The notes under the pieces are model-generated. The model was not told the DNA's origin, searched no databases, and saw nothing but the letters and a program-made list of their open reading frames with translations. From NCBI GenBank assembly GCA_029378245.1, contig JARKIF010000006.1, forward strand, positions 62,001-126,000: DNA of 64,000 nt, read 5' to 3'. This document shows, one piece after another, positions 42,844 through 52,627 of this stretch. Source of the stretch: Roridomyces roridus. Taxonomy: Eukaryota; Basidiomycota; Agaricomycetes; Agaricales; Mycenaceae. Each line of letters opens with the position of its first letter. Position 1 is the stretch's first letter. A program made the position numbers and the translations under genes.

Positions 42844-44881
42844 ATGCACTCTTCCAAGCTCTTCTCACTCCTTCCTTTCCTGCGTCTCGCAATTGCATCC
42901 GCAGATCGCACCTGGACCTTTGTGCAACAAGGCAACTCGGGCATCGTCCCACTCGAGCTCATCACGCTCTCTCCTACGTTGGCGTTGATGTACGACCGCC
43001 CCTACACGAATCCGCTCAAGCTTCCTGACGGCGAACCCGCCTGGGCCGGTCTCTGGCACTTTGACACCAACACGGCGACACCGCTCAAGACAATAACCAA
43101 CACTTTCTGGTAAATTTCATCTCTGTTTTCAGTATTCAGTTGCTTATTCGATTGATCCAGCGCTGGTGGTGCCTTTATTTCGAACGGTACGCTTGTTGCT
43201 GTGGGTGGCCAACCGCTCGACAGCATCCCTGGGTGGGGAAACGCTACGGACGGCACGATGGGCATCAGGCTCTTCGGGCCCTGCACATCTAAAGACGGTA
43301 CCGGCCCGGGATGCACCGTCTTCGAGGACCCGAAGAACATGCACCTCGCCGTGACGCGGTGGTACCCGACGGCCCTGAGAATCCCAGACGGGAGTCTCAT
43401 GATCATGGGCGGTAGCGATATCTTGACGACGTTCAACTCGGCCGATATCGCCCAAAACAACATCGAATTTTTCCCTCCGCGCAAGGGCGAAAAGGGCAAG
43501 GTGAGGCCAAGCAAGTTCTTGAATGATACTCTGCCAGCGAACCTCTTCCCTCGGTATGTTCTTTGTCTTTTTTTTGATTTTAATACCAACTCATACTGTG
43601 CAGCTCAATGGTGCTTCCGTCCGGCCACGTACTCATGATGGCCAACAACCAATCCGTCATCTACGATATCGAAACCAACAAGGAACTTCACCGGCTTCCC
43701 GAACTCCCCAACGGCGTGCGCATCGGTGTTCCCTTCGACGGCTTTGCGCAGCTGCTTCCTCTCTCGCCCCCGCTGTACGAACCCACCGTTCTCGCCTGCG
43801 GTGGGTCCAACAAACCAGACACGATCACCTTGGAGGAGATGTCCATCCACGATGTCGCTTCGACCCAATGCCAGCGCATGACTTTGACTTCCGCCGGCAT
43901 CGCCGCCGGCTGGCAGGTCGAGCATATGCCAGAGCCACGGCTCATGCCTGAGACTGTCATCTTGCCGACCGGGGATGTACTTATCCTTAACGGCGCGCAT
44001 TCTGGGTAGGTTCCTAGTTCAATTTGAAGGCCAGCTGATGTTTATTGGGATCAGTTATTCGGGGTATCCTTCCGTAGGCGACTCGGCAGCCACCGGCTCC
44101 AATGCAGCCAACCCAGCACTTCGGGGTATCATGTACAGGACATCGTTGCCCCATGGTCAAAGGTAGTTCCTTTCCCATTTTCAGGCCAGCCACATTTGAA
44201 CTCACCTTTCCAACAAAGACTCACTCAAGCTGGACTGCCCGCGAGCTCCATTCCGCGGATGTACCACTCAGCTGCGACTTTCACCGCGAAGGGGTAAGTT
44301 CGAATGCTTTAATCTAACTCCTAGTTTTGACGTCATGCAGAAATGTCATGGTCGCTGCATCCAACCCTCACCCCTTCGTTCTCACGGCGGACAACAACCC
44401 CAACAACCAGTCCTTCCCGACCGAGTACCGCGTCGAATACCTCAACCCCGACTTCATCACTCACAACTCGCCCCGCCCTGTGATCTCCCACTCTCCTAGC
44501 AAGCTGGCATTCAATGCCAAGGGCACGATCACTGTCACCATTCCGCGCAGTCTTGCCAGCGGTGAACTCCAAGGTGTGCTCCCATCGGCGTCACAACTTG
44601 GGACCCAATACTTACCACGAACAGTCTCCCTCATGGACATGGGATTCATTACTCACGGCTGGCACGCCGGCTCGCGTCTGGTCTTCCTCGAGCACAAACT
44701 CAAGGGCAACCAGCTCACCATCACCGCTCCTCCGAATGGCAATATTTATCCGCCAGGCCCTGCTTGGATCTACGTCGTCGCCGATGGTGTCTGGAGTGAG
44801 GGTGTTCAAATTATGATCGGCGATGGCGGCAACCCGCCCCGCCCTAGTCAGGGTGTTCCGGCGGCTCATAACTGTCTTTGA
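42844..44881 (+). CDS. glyoxal-oxidase-like copper radical oxidase (AA5), six exons
   Basis: The family oxidises aldehydes or alcohols with O2 and yields H2O2, which feeds lignin peroxidases. Exons 42844-43109, 43161-43553, 43604-44005, 44055-44162, 44219-44293 and 44341-44881 total 1785 nt, 594 residues. Secretion signal about residues 1-20. A seven-bladed-propeller style body with repeated GG and G-hydrophobic motifs (VAVGGQPL, LMIMGGSD, VLACGGSN) follows. Copper and radical residues are recognisable: C89 in FCAGG (created by splicing) for the Cys-Tyr cross-link with Y157 in RWYPT, Y405-H406 in RMYHS, and H520 in FITHGWH. The C-terminal domain ends at residue 594 without WSC domains or a GPI signal. 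By motif it is closer to glyoxal oxidase than galactose oxidase; the substrate is not determined. Confidence 0.9.
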
Positions 44882-46233
44882 AGTGCAGTCGAGGTGCAGT
44901 AAACTAATAATCAACTAGTGTCTCTTCGTGCATTATTTATTTGTTCCCGGTGCTTATTTATTCTTGTAACGGGCAACAGAGTCAGACTTTGCCTTTATAA
45001 TATACTGTGGATTGTTGAATCGCGGGTCTCATGTTCAGCTCACAGGTCAACCCTCCCGTTGTATGGATTCATCAGGCATGAGTAACGGGTGCGTCCAGCG
45101 CCTTTGGTGTGGGCCTTGTATCTGAGGTGGTTGTGGGTTAGAGCTTTGTATTCAGCACGTCTATTTTGCTTCGGCGTTGGTAGATTTCTGATGACACGGA
45201 ATCAAAATGTTCTTGTTCGCCTCGCTGAGTCGAGTGAGTGCTATTTCAGAGGTGTTCCGAGCGAGGCTTGTTTGGAATAGCTCACAAGAAGCTCTAAGTA
45301 CTCATCCATAAGCTGTAACCAAGCCCGCCATATCTATCCACATCAGGGCAACAAGCTTGCAGTCGTAGACCGGCAAGTATCCCTTCATTCCAAGACTTCG
45401 TTCGAATCGGGCAACGAGGAATCATTCAGTGGGAATGATAGCCAGTTGATGATTTTTAACGCCAAAAATTCTGTGTCCTACAAGGGAATGTTCGTTGCCA
45501 TCCAACTGTTACTGCGTCATTGTGTCCCGATAGGACACTGACCTTGTTTCAACTTTGAAGGTGTGATATGACCATTACTGGTATTTATTTTCGACTTGCT
45601 TGTACACATTTATTAGCCTTCATGTATTCAACTACATGTACGCCGAGCAATCTAATTTGTTGATTGCTCACCTCCTTGGTTTCATTCCTCTCACGGTTCA
45701 ACCTCGGTTAAGTCTCGGGTCCGCATCAGCTACAGCCTCCTTTGTTGTACGGCCCGGACCCGTGATTTGATTCGAACTGAGTCGATACTTTACTCAGCAT
45801 CGACTCGGGTCTCTGACTCATTAATGTAGTTACAGGTATATAAGGGAGTCCCTCCCTGCTGTAGGGACAATCTAACCTGCTTTTAGGGGCCATTGCTTGC
45901 ACATGGCAATCCGAGTCTGGGGCAGCAGCTGGGGATAAGGCACATGGAGAATGTCTTAACAACAATGGGAGACCAATTCCCTTGGGGCGAGGAAGACTTC
46001 ACTCAAGAGGAAGGCTGCTTCAGCCTTTAGCGACGGTAATACGACTACGGCGCCGCCACGAGCGGAATTAAAACAGAAAAAAAGAGTGGGCCCGTGGAAA
46101 GGGACGTAGGGACGATGGGAGGACAGGTCCCTCCAGCGAAAGCGGCGAGGGAAAGGGGGTATGTGGAGAGTTAAGGGAGGATTCAAGATGTTATAGCAGC
46201 AATGACGGAGGCTGCTTCGGCGACGGTGGGGCA
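44882..46233. other. 1.35 kb without a supported gene
   Basis: 3' flank of the oxidase, AT-rich to about 45 kb, then non-coding sequence with no frame above about 80 codons. From about 45.95 kb on it may belong to the inverted-repeat element to the right. Confidence 0.5.
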
Positions 46234-46697
46234 GGCCAAGGGGGTACCACGATAAGCGAGCCGTACTACACCCCGAATTTTCTTTCTCGGGCAGATTGAC
46301 CTACCCTCCCCCCCTCCCAAAGAGGAAATTTCCTTTTTGGGAAGCCCCTATCGTGGTGATTTTAGTGATTTTTGCCTGCCGTTGGCTGGTGTAGGGTGCA
46401 GAACTATTCCTGTGTCCTCCAATTGACTTCAGAAGCAAGAAACACCCATTATCGAGCAACATATATCTGATGATGTCCCACCACATCACGTCAGCACGTG
46501 ATCATATAATCACGTGACCTCTCTGGCTGGTGCAACGGAAAATTGCCTAAAATTATGTTTCTGCACCAGTTCTTGCCAGGAGAGCCATTCTACTGCTCTA
46601 CCAAAAGTTGGTACAAAACTTTTTTTTCAGCCATCCAAGGGACCCCCCCCTCCCCCCCTTTAATAGGAAATTTCTTATCATGGTACCCCCTTGGGCC
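46234..46697. mobile_element. inverted-repeat element, probable MITE
   Basis: GGCCAAGGGGGTACCACGAT at 46234 is inverted at 46674-46697 (reverse complement GGCCCAAGGGGGTACCATGA) with one indel and one mismatch over about 23 bases. Inside, C-rich runs followed by AGGAAATTTC occur near both 46306-46332 and 46649-46673. The left one sits in a near-perfect 26-bp palindrome (46316-46341). There is no coding capacity. Target duplication not identified, so the ends are provisional. Confidence 0.5.
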
Positions 46698-46975
46698 AGG
46701 CGCGATGAGACGACGTGGGCGATAGGGCAATATGGACAACGATGTATGAGTCGTACTGACACGATAAATGCACGATTTTTGATCGCACGCGCGGTGGGGC
46801 AACAAGAAGAGGAGGGGAAGGTATCCTATATTCACAGAAAGCTACACACATTTTGCAGAAGTAGAAACCGGCCACTGGCCAAGGAGCCGTTGATACGCAG
46901 CGTCACGCGCACTAGTGTATAGTAGATAGCTCAAGTAGGTAATGTCCTAGAAGTAGACCGCGAAGCGATACAACT

Positions 46976-47020
46976 CCACAACACACTAACCACACAACAC
47001 ACACAACACACACACACAAT
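46976..47020 (+). repeat. (CA)n-rich low-complexity run
   Basis: Interrupted ACACAACACAC repeats over about 45 bp. Confidence 0.8.
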
Positions 47021-47274
47021 TCCTTGACTAGCACGCTGACACCTAACGGTTGAGTTCGGGGTCGTCTGAAGTATACAGATAAGACTGATACTCTGCAGTT
47101 TGGTTCTCGGAAGCTTGTAGGCTGATTCTCGAGGTTTCACACCAAGTTCAATGTCTTTGGACTAAGAGGAATCTCTTGACTGGTTTGTAGACTGCTCACA
47201 ACGAACACGAGGTTACGATGTTAAAAGGTTTTATATTTTATTGACCGAAACACACAATATCCAAACACCAATAC

Positions 47275-47368
47275 AACTTCGATACAACACGAAGAGGAAC
47301 TATAGCACAGAGGGCAACCCACTACCCCTTAAGTATGTTACTATAGCTGACCCAAGTTGAACCAGAGC
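47275..47368. repeat. 94-bp dispersed repeat, copy 2
   Basis: Identical to 31735-31828; here it lies inside a longer AT-rich repeat-like tract (TTTTATATTTTATTGACC just upstream), so this is probably the less truncated copy of the parent element. Confidence 0.9.
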
Positions 47369-49140
47369 TCGGGTGCCTTTGATATTGCGTCTAAGCTAAG
47401 AGAAATGATACAACAAATCTCCGCGGAAGTCACAAGACTGCACTATAACCACAGATCAAGCTTCGACCCAATGTCTAGGCAAGAAGGCGTACAATGCAAT
47501 GCTGCAAGGGCGGGATCTACAGGCCTTATATACTACTCCCTACTGATCTGATGATATAACTACTATTACGCGCCTGCCGTCCCTATTTCCGTACTTTCCC
47601 TATAACCCTAGGTGTCCTGTCACCTATATTACATCCCCTCGAACCGCTTCGCGTGGTTCTGCTGCTTATGTCGCTGCTTGGCTCGTCTGATCGGTGGTCA
47701 TGCCGTCTTGGCATTCGAGCCGATTGGCCTGGTACTTTGATTCCGTCGTTTCATTACACTCTCTTGCTGAGCCAGCACTCATTATGACTATAGCCCTCGA
47801 CCCAGGTCCATAAATAACCTCGGTCCGCCATCTTCGTCATTCAAGGCTTACGCCTGGCATATTCTGTCAGACGCGATCATCGCTCTGATCGTCTGCCGCG
47901 ACTCCGCCGCTTTCCATGATCATGATCGTACTTGGATCAGTTCTCGATCATACTAGTGTGCCTGCGCGAGTTCGACTCGCCCACTTGTCATCTCTTTTCT
48001 GGGTGTCTCTTCAATACCGGAACGAATGGTAGTATTTCCTCCAACTCGCCTACACGAGCCACTCTGTTTGTATACATATATATGAACTTATACCGGTCCG
48101 CGAGGTACTCCGCGAACCTTGCCATAATAGTACTGCGCGTCCGCGCAACCTTCGTCTTTGCTCTGTAGCTAGTCTAGCTCATTTCTGAATACACCTGGGC
48201 TTGGTATATCTCCTTGGGTATGGTATCTCCACAAGTAGTAGTCCCCGCGAACCGCCTATTGGAGTCACTACAACCGACCACTTGAACGAATAGCCAAGCG
48301 TAGTGTACTGACGACTTGTACTTGTCTCATTAATACACGAATAGTGACACGGAGCTCAGTCCTATCCCTTATTGTATATCACCTGACAGAGGCATTGGTG
48401 TGCGCACCAAAACAGCTAAATAGCCAGATTTCACGCGTGCGAAATACGCAGTCGTATCACCGTAGTAAGCGAACCAAAGACCAAGTAGTTGGGACAGAGA
48501 GACACGCGAGGCCAGCGCACATAGTAGATGTCGATAAAGTGCCAGGAAGATGGTATATTGAGGGATGAATGACAGAAAATTGGCTGAGACGAGGGAGTCG
48601 GAGTGGGCCAGAGCATTGGATGTAAAAACAAGATGCTGTGGTCCGTAGGTGCAGTGGAAATGAGTGTTGAGTGGTCGATGCGTGGTGGTGGGAAGCAAGA
48701 GGCATGCACGGTGCCGATCGAGCTGTCAACGGAACGGCCATCGGTCCGAGCTGTCAAACATCTCCGTTCCGCTTCCGTGAGCAACGTAAACCAACTCCCA
48801 TCAACCGTGCGGAATCTGCAGGGGGACAACGAGGGGACAGGAAGATGCTGGGGACAATGTACATGGAAAAGTACTACATGCTGGGTAAAAATGATATCTG
48901 CAGAATAATATTGGTTGATTGTGGTCCTGGGCGGCGGAGATGGTAACACGGAACGCCGGCGGAGCTGGCTCAGCCTGAGCAGCTAGATCTATGTTCAACG
49001 TGTAAGGGTAATTGACAAAGAGACAGCCAAATCGAGAGAGAACAGCCCAAAAATTACCAAAAATGGAACTGATTCCACCACCGACACTGACGTCATCGAA
49101 AAAGTTCGACCCCACTCTTGCGGGAAAACGGCCGATAAGA

Positions 49141-49171
49141 CCGAGCTTAAAAATAATTTTTTAAGACTCGG
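49141..49171. repeat. 13-bp-stem hairpin
   Basis: CCGAG and CTTAAAAA pair with TTTTTAAG and CTCGG around the loop TAAT, with one bulged A. It lies just upstream of the hairpin cluster. Confidence 0.7.
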
Positions 49172-49231
49172 AACTTTACTCCCATCTGCAATACAACTAC
49201 TGTTGAACTCTCACTCATCTGTGTGAACCTC

Positions 49232-49409
49232 AGTGTACTCAACGTACACTACAATTGCACTTACCTTACTTGTACTACTCTCGACGCAAAGCTTTGAGAT
49301 ACTGCAAGTATCTAAGTGATCACCTTTATCGACTAGTACTCCAACGACGCAAAGCTTCGTTGTTATACTCTTTATCTCGTCTTCGTTCACGGCGCAAAGC
49401 TTTGTGAAC
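49232..49409. repeat. cluster of hairpins, three with a shared 13-nt loop
   Basis: AGTGTAC-tcaac-GTACACT (49232-49250) is followed by three hairpins: TCTC/GAGA at 49279-49299, CAAC/GTTG at 49342-49362 and GTTCAC/GTGAAC at 49385-49409. Their loops are GACGCAAAGCTTT, GACGCAAAGCTTC and GGCGCAAAGCTTT, all 13 nt, while the stems are unrelated but self-complementary. No gene overlaps them. Confidence 0.75.
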
Positions 49410-49718
49410 TTACTCGTAGCAGGTGAAGGTCCCTCTTCGACTGATTATACAAGAGTTCCCCCGAACTCTCTCTCTCGCTCTCGTGTTGCAAATCAGCAAC
49501 ACCAACCCGCTCTCATCGCGCTTTACTCCGACTCGGACTTGATCCGTCTTCCGTATCCGCGCGATACCGGTTTCGCTTACAGAAGGGCAGGCAATACGTA
49601 GAGACAATTACTGCTTTCGTGAGAGGCGTCAGGCGGGCGATCAGTCTCGGACCCAATCCTGACCGCGCTTTCATTCCGTCAAGTATACCCTCGTCTTGAA
49701 AGCCCTCGCAGTTCATAG
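49410..49718. other. spacer between the hairpin cluster and the esterase
   Basis: About 310 bp forming the presumed 3' flank of the esterase gene. No coding signal. Confidence 0.5.
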
Positions 49719-51050
49719 CTACACACATTGATAGTAATACTCTGGGGGAGAAATCAGATGTACTCCGACTTGAATCAACGGGAGACGTACCATTCAGCAT
49801 CTGGCAGGTATACGGCGCAGCACTACGCAGAGAGGTAAGTTTTGGAATGTCAAACAGTGCACGCATACCAAGTCGTCGCGCCCGTCCATCCCATACCTAC
49901 ATCGTGAGTGGTCAACATATCATACCATTTGAGTTTTCAAGAAATTGTATCGCACCGCCGCACTGTGCCCAATGGGCTGCTCCAGAGCTCTCCGGAGGCG
50001 GCACAGTTGTAGTTGAACTCGCTGGGGTGGTGGTCGTGAGAGATGAAGTCGACCTAACGCTGGTAGTTGATCCACTCGTCGTCGACGGAGGCGGCGCCGC
50101 ACCGCCGGGAATAATTCCAAACCACTTCATATCCTCATTCCCCTGAATCGGTACCGTATGCCCCACCCCCGCAGCCGAAATTCCCTGCAAATTGGGACCG
50201 TAAATCGACTTGGTGTAGCCCGAGAGGGGGGTATTCTGAAGAACTTGCGTAGGTGCAGCGGCGTTGTATCCAAATATCCCCGCCCATTCCTTGATCTCCT
50301 CGCCAAAGTTCTCGTAGAAGAGCGTCGTATCTGCGGTGCCGTGGTATTCTTGAATTGGTGGGTAAGGACCGGAGTAGCCTGGGTACATGGCGCGCACGAC
50401 TGCGGCCCATTGGGCGGAGGTTTGGGATACTTGGCCGTCGGCGCAAGAGGAGTTCCAGGCGTCGACACCGCCGGTGCTCGAGACGAAGCAGCCCGCGGCG
50501 ACACCAGAGTAGACGGATGCGGCACGCCAGATCTCGGGGTATGTCGAACATAAGACGTTGGTCATCATCGCTGTTGGGGTATGAGCACGTATAATAAGTG
50601 GAGGGATAGATGCCTACCGCCCGAAGAGGTTCCAGTGACGAAAATGCGAGTTAGGTCGGCACCGTAGGTGTTGATGGCGTAGGTTGCCATGTTAGCGATC
50701 GAGTTGGAGTCACCACCTCCGTTGTGAGTGAGGGTAGCTGGCGAGGAGACGTCCCAGCACGTCGTGGACCGAGGTGGGGAGTTCGGATAAATCACGATGA
50801 ACCCGTAGGTGTCTGCGAGCGAAGCGTAGGGCGATCCGCTAAAGTACGCTTGGGCGCTACCACCGCAGTAGTGGATGGCGACAATGACGGCGGGGTTGTG
50901 TGTGACCGTGGTGGGTTTGTAGACCCACATTCCGGCGTTTGCGGGATTACTACCGAAGTTGGTCACTTGTTGGAGGGTCGAAGTCAGGCCTGCGGCAATT
51001 CCAGACCACAGAAAGAGTACGAGGGATGCTAGTAGGGTAAAACGCGCCAT
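49719..51050 (-). CDS. CE1-type acetyl xylan / feruloyl esterase with C-terminal CBM1, five exons
   Basis: Minus-strand exons 51050-50618, 50570-49956, 49896-49869, 49822-49791 and 49741-49719 sum to 1131 nt, 376 residues. A signal peptide (MARFTLLASLVLFLWSGIAA) is followed by a CE1 alpha/beta-hydrolase: VIVAIHYCGGSAQAYF, CWDVSSPATLTHNGGGDSNS, then the nucleophile elbow GTSSGAMM (Ser about 142, completed by splicing) and the late His in AGVGHTVPIQG. A Ser/Thr/Pro linker (about residues 295-338) leads to a complete fungal CBM1: HWAQCGG, MGWTGATTC, PYTCQMLN, YYYQCV, assembled from four small exons. The enzyme is secreted and removes acetyl or feruloyl groups from hemicellulose while bound to cellulose. 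Specificity between the two cannot be read. Confidence 0.92.
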
Positions 51051-52102
51051 GGTGACAGACGGGGGGAGTAAAGAATTCAAGCTACTTGTATTCTCTGTAT
51101 AGCGCATCCGAGTCGCCGAGTGCATCTCCAAAACCTCGGCAGTGGCTGCCAAGAACAGACCCGTGACACTTCCGACCGAGAATAGCAGTTTTCAGGTTCA
51201 AAGAGAGCGGTTCAATATGTTGCAAGGCTTCGGAAAGTCGAGAAGGGTGACTTCCAGAGTTGCTGGCGGGTACTTCGGCTCTTCATCGCATGATCGGGCG
51301 ATCGTCGGCTTTCAGTGCCCTTATGCCACCCAGGGTTGGCGAGTACTTGCTGCAGAGTCCAATGGAATGGCTATCTCGCGGCAAGTAGACAAGAAAGAAA
51401 CGGCAAGCACAGAAAGGCCAGCCTGTGCACGCGTGTACGAGCTGGTGGTCATGGAGATGAGATGAGGGGCGAAAGAAAGACGTTTCGGCAGGTTCCGGCC
51501 CGATTCAGTCACATCGATGATTCGGCTTTGTCACTATGCGCTGACAAACAAGCGACGTCACGTCTCAGGCTGTCCTTTCTTTCCGCCACACCGACAGTCG
51601 GCGACATCACTGACATAGTAGCTCTCTCAAGATTCCATCTACGGCTCTCTGGGCCTCCCGCTCTCGATGCAATGATGTCCTTGCGTCTTTCTTTGCAGAA
51701 TCTTGGCCCATCTGGCAAGAACTCGTTATCACTTGGCCACTACATACTCGCCGAGTGGACCGATTCGGCAACAGTCAACGCCAACACTGAGATGACCAGT
51801 CAATCCGATCTCCGACACTGCAACTCAGGCTTTCATGTCCATTCCGACTTGCTTGAGATTCATTCCTGGACGATCGACCCGTCAGACGACAATCATACGA
51901 ATCTGGCCGCGACCAAGTTGACTGTTGAGGCACTCTCACGTCCGATCGGCCATGCAATCAACTACCAGCTAAGTACGGTGTCCTTGCGTCTATTATGTGA
52001 GATGATTAGCTGAGATTTTTTTCCGGCGTACATATCTCGAGATCATGGGCACTGCAAAGGTACCAGAAAACTACAATTCGCTTCCTGGGAATCAATTACA
52101 TG

Positions 52103-52213
52103 GCCAAGTAACTATCCACCTTACTCGCCGCATCCAGTGGAACTCACTCTCAGCTCAGACACCAGCGTAATCAGCACCTCTCTTCGAGCCACTCAAGTCC
52201 CACTCAGGCCGAG
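52103..52213. repeat. diverged direct repeat, copy 1
   Basis: Starts GCCAAGTAACTATCC and continues CGCCGCATCCAGTGGAACT; similar to 52514-52627 with many substitutions and small indels. Confidence 0.55.
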
Positions 52214-52513
52214 TCTGCGTGCGAGGTAGAAGCCGTGACCACACTCAATCCGGGCCTCTAGATCGCTGCCTCAACTCGATAGCTCTGGAACTCCCTATGT
52301 ACCTTTTCAGGCACGCCTTTCTCGCCTTCGACTTCCCGACGATGTCACTTTGCATACCGCATCCTTGACGTCCACCCGGCGTACATACATATCTCGACAT
52401 CCAACAACTGGCAACTCGTCTGCAGACCACGGGCTCTGAAACCGATTCAAAGCCACATGCTTCTTCCTCTTTGGCCGCTCATTCGCTTGCCGGAAACCGA
52501 GTCTCACTGCATA

Positions 52514-52627
52514 GCCAAGTAACTATCCCCTATTCGCCACATCTAGTAGAACTGACTGCCGGCGCAGAATCCAGCGCAATCACTCAGCAACGCTATTCGA
52601 GCCACGCGAGACCCACCCGCCGAGTCC
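52514..52627. repeat. diverged direct repeat, copy 2
   Basis: Starts GCCAAGTAACTATCC and continues CGCCACATCTAGTAGAACT. Several differences from copy 1 are C-to-T or G-to-A transitions. Confidence 0.55.

Larger units (their letters stand above)
46698..49140. other. repeat-rich tract, probable transposon debris
   Basis: No frame above 110 codons apart from overlapping antisense ones at 48.4-48.95 kb. It contains a CA-rich run, the second copy of the 94-bp repeat, and short hairpins such as GAACC-gcttcgcgt-GGTTC (47641-47659) and GCGAGT-tcg-ACTCGC (47966-47980). TGACGTCA, a perfect CRE/ATF-type palindrome, is at 49088-49095. Confidence 0.5.
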
